Below are positions 59,217-64,000 of a stretch of DNA of 64,000 nucleotides, one piece after another. Position numbers and translations under genes: made by a program. The notes below the pieces were generated by a model that was given only the letters and a program-made list of their open reading frames with translations, was not told where the DNA came from and searched no databases. The first letter of the stretch is position 1. Each line of letters starts with the position of its first letter. The stretch is from Sphaerosporella brunnea. Its lineage: Eukaryota > Ascomycota > Pezizomycetes > Pezizales > Pyronemataceae. The stretch spans positions 124,001 to 188,000 of the forward strand of contig VXIS01000050.1 of the NCBI GenBank assembly GCA_008704415.1, in the 5' to 3' direction.

Positions 59217-59804
59217 ATGAGCAGCGAGTCGAGCAGTGTTCTCACTGCGACAATCCGTCGGCTTGCAGGAGACGGCTCAAGAACCAGTGACCTGCACGAC
59301 GTCCCTGCCGAGGACCCAATGCCAGGATGGAGGACGAGCGTTCGCCACTCCTACCGGACAAGGCCTCTCGGAAAAATGTGTGCGGAAAGCCCTGCAGAAC
59401 TTCTTGCGGTATATAGCCACTAACAAGACCCACCTGGCCGGAATGGATTTGATATGGATCACGATGTCGTTCAGACTGCCTCGGAAGTTTCCGGTGTTGC
59501 CTATGAGTCTGACTGCGAGGGAACCCTGCCAAAATTGCCAGAGTCGTGCGATGAGAATGAAGGAGGACCGGACGATCGTTCGACTCCCTTCGAAAAGGAT
59601 ATCACTGCAGCTTGTCGATTTTTCTTCGACGATCCAGAAGCAGTTGCTGTCCGTAGCGTCAACCGGGGGGACATGATGATAAACTCCACGTTCTTCCTGC
59701 CCTACTTGCAGAAAAGGCCTCGCAGTTTCCACCATGCAGTACTATGGCACCCCAGATCTCAGCTACTATCCAGCCATGGGTTCGGTTCAAGATTGCAGCT
59801 GTAA
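59217..59804 (+). CDS. Hypothetical acidic protein, two exons (173 aa, tentative)
   Basis: The frame from MSSESSSVLTATIRRLAGDG is stopped by TAA at 59421 but continues in the same frame. A 66-nt phase-0 intron at 59409-59474 (donor GTATAT, an internal CACTAAC branch-like site, acceptor TTCAG) removes the stop and joins AELLA to TASEVSGVAYESD. The second exon continues with an acidic LPKLPESCDENEGGPDD region and ends at SRLQL. The leader is pyrimidine-rich. No family is recognised. Against it, the branch-like site lies unusually far from the acceptor and the antisense strand is open for 152 codons. Confidence 0.38.
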
Positions 59805-60919
59805 AATAGTGTTCCTTCGTAAGCTCTGCCAGCGTAATATGGTTGTCAGCCATTGTTTCTCTCCTTCTTAAACACCAGTACCCCCATTTTTTTCAAAATT
59901 AGTCCCCGCAAAAAGAGCTCAAGATCGCCGCCCACCAGAGTTTGAGTCTCGCAAAGACAAACTGGGGGGGGGGGGGGGTATCTGCTGAATTATGCGCCAT
60001 TCAAAAGGGACCCGAACATCAAAACTCAAGTAACCTTGTTTTTGCCCGCAAGCAGGCCAGGCAGCTGCATCGGATGGAACCCAAAGCGAGGCATCAGATC
60101 GCGTGGCAAGCGTGATGGAACGAGTTCGAAAGTAATAGGCTAGTTTTCGTATTGGGTGAAGAGACGTTGCAGGCTTTTGAGGACCGGTGCCAAGACCGCC
60201 GTCATCAAAGTGCGGATTTCGAGCTAGAAGGGAGTTCTCTGCAAGGTAGCGCAAGGTGACATGGAATAGTGGAGGGCAAAGGTCCTGGTCAGGGGGTGGG
60301 GCGGAGCTCATGTACGCAGAGCTGGGGGGATGGGAAGGTGAGCGCGTGCGCGTCATGTAATATCACTCGCGCCGTTTGCGGGCTGCTGTTTTGGAGTTCG
60401 GCGTTTAATGCCATATATCTAGTGCGCCCCAGTTCGTTTCTTAATTTTATGGGAGTTTGTCCCGTCGTTGTTCCGAAGTCCGAAAACTTTGACGTGTTCA
60501 ACTACTACGTCGTGTTAACGTACTACGACAGTCCCACAAAAACAGAACCGCCGCCGTTGTTCACACCTCGAAACAAAGCAAATCATCCTACCTAGGCCAG
60601 AACAATGTGCAAACGTGTCAGCAAGTTCAAAGCTTAGTTTTTAGTGACTATGTCTGCAGTCTCACTTCGGACCGGTACTTTGACTCGGACTTGTCACCAC
60701 CGGAGACCAGTACGAGCGGCACTGCTCGCTATCATCTGTTTCAAAGCAAACATTTTTTCGAGTTTCAAATCGTACCCCCCGCCCGCTAGGTCAACAACCC
60801 CACCCTCCCAGCCCCAAGTAGTACAAGAATCAAAGAAATCACTAATCCAGCCCCCCCGCGCCTAGATCTCCAGGTGGCAGGCGTCTCTCCCCCTACTCTT
60901 TTCCCTTGAAATTTATCCT
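59805..60919. other. Intergenic, no supported gene
   Basis: Contains a G run near 59966-59977 and C-rich stretches near 60775-60860. Opposing frames around 59919-60356 and 60269-60595 have no recognisable product. Confidence 0.4.
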
Positions 60920-61783
60920 GTGCGAGACACGAGGCCTTGGTGGATTCTTGGCCGCCTTTTCATAGGCAGTTTTGATGTCCTCCGGTACATATACATTGAT
61001 CGCCAAGATGCTGGTGATGTGGTCGTTCATCTGGCTCACAGCGCCGTCTGTACACGCAGCCAAAACCCCCACCTCGTCGATTTGGTCCCGGTGACCCTTT
61101 TTCTCTCACTCTCTTTGAGAGTGTTCAGCATGGTGGTGCCGAATATGAAATCGTAATCCCAATCCGGGCTGTCCTCGTCCTCGTCGTGGAAAGGAGGCTT
61201 TATACGAGGGCTAGGTATTTCGGAGCCCAATCTGGCTGCTCCTCTGTTGCAATGAATGAACTACAAAATAAGTTAGCCAGAGATTTCAATCACATTATAT
61301 CTTCGAATTCTGCTACTTACCTCGGCCTCTTCTTGGGGATAACTGTTGTTTCGCGGAGCGCACTCAGGGTATACCCACATTTCTTCCTTGGGAACACCTT
61401 TGTTGCCCCAGTAGTACTCAATGGGATTAGTTTCAGGGTGAAATTTGGGTAAGAAGATGCAAATGTGGCCACGCTTTAGGATCTCCTCTTCCGGCTGGGT
61501 CTTTTGTTGTTTGAAGTCCTACTCTTGAGCAATCACACCTTTGGCGCAGCGACCGCCTTGGTTCAAACCGACTGGATCCAGATTACCATCTTCATTACGA
61601 CATTGAACTCCTTTGGAATGTTGTCTCTGTTATTGCTACAGGTTCTTCATCGGCCGTCGCCCCAGCTGCAGCTTGCGCCTCGGAGGCAGCCTCCGCAGCT
61701 TCGGCTGCAGCTTGTGCCTCAGCGTGCCTTCTTCTCCTCCATAAGGTGATTCTGCACGGGGTTTGCGTGTGGGGTCTCTCCAT
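60920..61783 (-). pseudogene. Decayed DDE transposase (second family)
   Basis: On the minus strand an Ala/Glu-rich segment (AEAQAAAEAAEAASEAQAAA, 61595-61783) is followed, in shifting frames, by KEFNVVMK, LDPVGLNQGGRCAKGV and then KRGHICIFLPKFHPETNPIE with YYWG. The last block is the third catalytic motif of the fungal DDE transposases that carry 'LPKFHxxLNxIEyxWG'. Further on lies an acidic stretch (HDEDEDSPDWDYDF) and a tail. Stops and frameshifts separate the pieces, and the N-terminal DNA-binding and first catalytic motifs are not recognisable. It is clearly dead and different from the Tc1-type relic at 57379. Confidence 0.7.
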
Positions 61784-63070
61784 TTCTAAAGCTTGAGGAA
61801 GGCAGCTTCAGGTTTTCCAGTGAGTGGTGTTGCCAGTGAATTTTTTATGCATTGAGGAGCGCCCATATCGCGATGCGGGTGCTCATTGACTATCACTCGC
61901 TCGCTTGCAGCCGGGTAACAGGTGTTTCAAAACCCCCCCCTGCTTGGTCACGGTTTAAGGCTGCCTCGTGCCGTTCAGCGGGCAGTGACGCTGTGTGAGA
62001 GGCGGTCGGAAGCGGCGTGCTTGGACAGTGCTCGACCAGTGGTGGTCAGTAAAACTTTAAACAGAGCGGGGAGATGGAGACCGCGGCGACAGCCTGAGCG
62101 CTCGCTCTTCCCCGTCTCCACCTTGTCTCCAGCGTCTTCGTCGCATTGACGTCTTTTTGACTTTTCACGTCGTGTCTTTCCACTCCAGCTCGCGTCGAAA
62201 CACTTCCCATCCAGCTTCACTGTCCGCTGAGCGGTACGTGTCAGTATACTTCGGCGCCGGCGAAATTGCCTTATTACCGGGATAATAAGGTAGGTAAGGG
62301 CACTTTCTTTTCCTCTTATTGCAACGCTTGGCGAATGCCTTTGTGCGAGCTCTATTGGATTTCGCAATTGAAATGTGAAAAATGCTGCTGACTGCTATGA
62401 GTGCTGGTGGCGGTGAGTGTGGGTTGGTAGTCGGGAGGGCGACCAAAAGTAGCTTCACTGGCCAGCACTCGAACATACAAACCCAGCGGTGTGTCACAAT
62501 CGCCGCCGAGAGAACCGCCATCGCCGAGAAATTCGCCGAGAAATTCGCCATCGTTGAGACGCCTGCGCTTCCGAGCCCCGCTGATGGCGCCAGCTCGTCG
62601 TAGATGTAGGGTTCTTTTGCTCGCTCTGCCCATTGCTATTGGTTCCTCCTGCTGTGGTGTAGGATACGAGTATGGTGTGGGATACGTGTTTGGGGGCAGC
62701 TGGCTCAGGCATTGTGGATTTGGTGCGTATTTGCTGAAATTCATGACGAAAGAGGACTCAGGTCTGAGCTCTCTGTGCAAACATTGTAACCTTTAAGGTA
62801 TTGGCAGCTGGCTATAGCGGGGCCGTGCTTGTTTCCGCTGGTCCAAGCTTTTCACAATCCATAGCGGCGATTTTGAAAGGCAGCACGCAAGTGCGGGAAC
62901 GGTGGGAGCGGAGAACATTGGATTGTAGAGCGCATCTGCTTTAGGTGCTTGATGTTTGTTTTTCTCTGAGTTCGGACGCGGGGATACCGGCTTTGATTGT
63001 GGTCGTCCATCTCCATTCATCTCCACCAACCGGGGACGTGACGACGAGGCGTATAAGTGCCTGCACTATA
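61784..63070. other. Intergenic with short internal repeats
   Basis: The plus strand has GCCGAGAAATTC repeated near 62522-62546 and the palindrome CCTTATTA...TAATAAGG near 62269-62290. One minus-strand frame is listed as a candidate (62352-62780). Nothing else is recognisable. Confidence 0.4.
62352..62780 (-). CDS. Hypothetical basic protein (142 aa, tentative)
   Basis: The open frame begins MHRELRPESSF, or more likely MNFSKYAPNPQ at the second Met. It has a Pro/Tyr-rich part (YPTPYSYPTPQQEE), a basic cluster ARKRRRL that could act as a nuclear signal, and a short GEFLGEFLGDGG duplication caused by the GCCGAGAAATTC repeat. No family is recognised, and overlapping frames on the other strand are of similar length. 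Confidence 0.25.
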   Translation of the reverse strand: MHRELRPESSFVMNFSKYAPNPQCLSQLPPNTYPTPYSYPTPQQEEPIAMGRASKRTLHLRRAGAISGARKRRRLNDGEFLGEFLGDGGSLGGDCDTPLGLYVRVLASEATFGRPPDYQPTLTATSTHSSQQHFSHFNCEIQ

Positions 63071-63270
63071 CTGCCAGCCATGGCTGCTTCGGGGACATGA
63101 TTAGCATCATTGGCTAGATCCTGCCATGCCGCGGCCCAATCTAGAGTATGTCCATGGTTGAACTCATTGTCAAACATTAGAGAGATAGATCGTAGCGATG
63201 TTGGACGAGTTCGAGGGTGTCACGTATAGTCACAATCAACCTTGAGGGAAAACGTGGGAATAGGTAGAGT
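63071..63270. repeat. Duplicated segment, copy 2 (pairs with 38905-39115)
   Basis: Same orientation as copy 1, sharing TACTGCCAGCCA, TGGCTGCTTC, GGGACATGAT, GCTAGATCCTGC, GCCGCGGCCCAATCT and ATGTCCATGGT with interspersed changes. On the minus strand the shared part would encode MSPKQPWLA before similarity ends, so only the first codons of the ubiquitin-like leader and its upstream flank are present; no ubiquitin residues follow. Confidence 0.75.
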
Positions 63271-63329
63271 AGATTTTGTGAGACATCCTGTTTGTGTCGT
63301 AACTCTTGAGCTGACCCAAAATCCAACAG

Positions 63330-63822
63330 TATGGTGCAAGGCGCTTTAAACCTACACCTTCACTGGTTTGGGGTTACCCGGTTGAAACTCGAGGGGCGCC
63401 GACCTTTAGAGAACACCACAACCAAAAAAATAGTTCATAAAAGCACGATACGAATAAAGGGAAGTATGTTCCAAACAAGTTCGTGCTCTCCGATTTCAAT
63501 TTGGTGTTGTGGTGGTGAAGAAGTAAGAGTATGAATTTCCCAGACGTTACCCCCAGTAAGTGGCCGACACTCTAAGGATTTTGGTGGGTCTCGCTCAATC
63601 ACTCGCAGTTCGCACATTCATACCCTTAGTTCTCCACCTCCACAAGACCAAATTCAAATCGGAGATCGTAGACTTGCTCAGAACATCCTTCTCTTTAATT
63701 GTATGGTGCTTTTACAAACTATTTTTCTGGTTGTTCTGCTCTCTAAAGGTCGGCGCCCCTCTAGTTTCAACCGGGTAACCCCAAACCAGTGAAGGTGTAG
63801 GTTTAAAGCGCCTTGCACCATA
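63330..63822. mobile_element. 493-bp foldback (near-complete palindrome) element
   Basis: The ends TATGGTGCAAGGCGC (63330) and GCGCCTTGCACCATA (to 63822) are perfect complements. Pairing continues through the ACCTACACCTTCACTGG, GGGGTTACCCGGTTGAAACT and GGCGCCGACCTTTAGAGA blocks. With lower identity it then reaches ATAGTTCATAAAAGCAC, CTCCGATTTCAATTTGGT and AAGAGTATGAAT near 63535, leaving a loop of only about 70 bp around 63540-63615. TA at both ends fits a TA target site. There is no ORF of note. Confidence 0.88.
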
Positions 63823-64000
63823 TTGATGGACACGAACGAGAGCTAGATCGGCGAATTGACGAGCCACGATCCGAACAATTCGTCAAAACCAGCGCACGGC
63901 GAATAATTCGCCGATTTGGTTGCGTCCGTGCGAAAGGTTCGCAATGGCCACAGTGAGGACTGTGAACAGCGCAACCATATACCGCTCCACGACCGTTCCG
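63823..64000. other. End of window, AATTCGTC/GGCGAAT-type inverted motifs
   Basis: The segments GGCGAATTGACG and AATTCGTCAA, and GGCGAATAATTCGCCG (a perfect short palindrome), lie within 63851-63917. No gene is seen before the window ends. Confidence 0.5.

Noticed and set aside
1..64000. CRISPR arrays, bacterial operons or a biosynthetic gene cluster
   Set aside because: No spaced direct-repeat arrays, no bacterial gene organisation, and no polyketide, peptide or terpene synthase motifs were seen.

Overview
The window looks like nuclear DNA of a filamentous ascomycete (Pezizomycotina). The evidence is spliced genes with many short introns (mostly 47-75 nt, canonical GT-AG, often with a CTAAC/CTGAC-like branch site), fungal-type proteins (Ypt7, Thg1, Hmt1-type ABC transporter, Sec15, Vph1, Prm10-like ThrE protein, Bre4/DUF2421-like protein), an intron-containing tRNA-Arg and small terminal-inverted-repeat elements. 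I could not fix the genus. Exon boundaries were read by eye from splice signals and frame continuity; for the main genes the summed exons give an exact multiple of three.

Layout. 1-3050: no convincing gene. 3051-5586: two minus-strand housekeeping genes, ypt7 (Rab7) and thg1 (tRNA-His guanylyltransferase). 5748-9050: repeat-rich, with two small inverted-repeat elements, an array of ATGCGT motifs and a small charged-protein gene. 9139-10767: minus-strand eight-exon MetE-like (cobalamin-independent methionine synthase superfamily) gene. 11124-13646: an F-box gene between two inverted-repeat elements. 14491: tRNA-Lys(CTT). 17976-35688: a plus-strand run of an Hmt1-type ABC transporter, GPN1/Npa3, Sec15, V-ATPase subunit a and, after a 3.3 kb gap, an ArAE/DUF2421 membrane protein. 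38679-38934: a broken ubiquitin-like fragment whose 5' flank is duplicated about 24 kb away (63071-63270). 39246-39908: a Harbinger-like MITE and tRNA-Arg(CCG). 44001-46613: the Prm10-like transporter. 46614-57370: gene-poor and rich in simple sequence, with a 114-codon open frame interrupted upstream by one TGA and a low-complexity conserved-looking protein. 57379-64000: transposon graveyard with a frameshifted Tc1/mariner transposase, a second decayed DDE transposase and a 493-bp near-complete palindrome.

Functionally, several intact genes converge on the vacuole and late secretory or endocytic traffic: Ypt7 (vacuole fusion), the Hmt1-like transporter (vacuolar metal-thiol sequestration), Vph1 (vacuolar acidification) and Sec15 (exocyst). 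Thg1 and the two tRNAs concern translation, and GPN1 concerns RNA polymerase II assembly and import. Nothing suggests a secondary-metabolite cluster or CRISPR. The most unusual material is in the repeats, the ubiquitin relic with its distant duplicate, and a few small uncharacterised ORFs.
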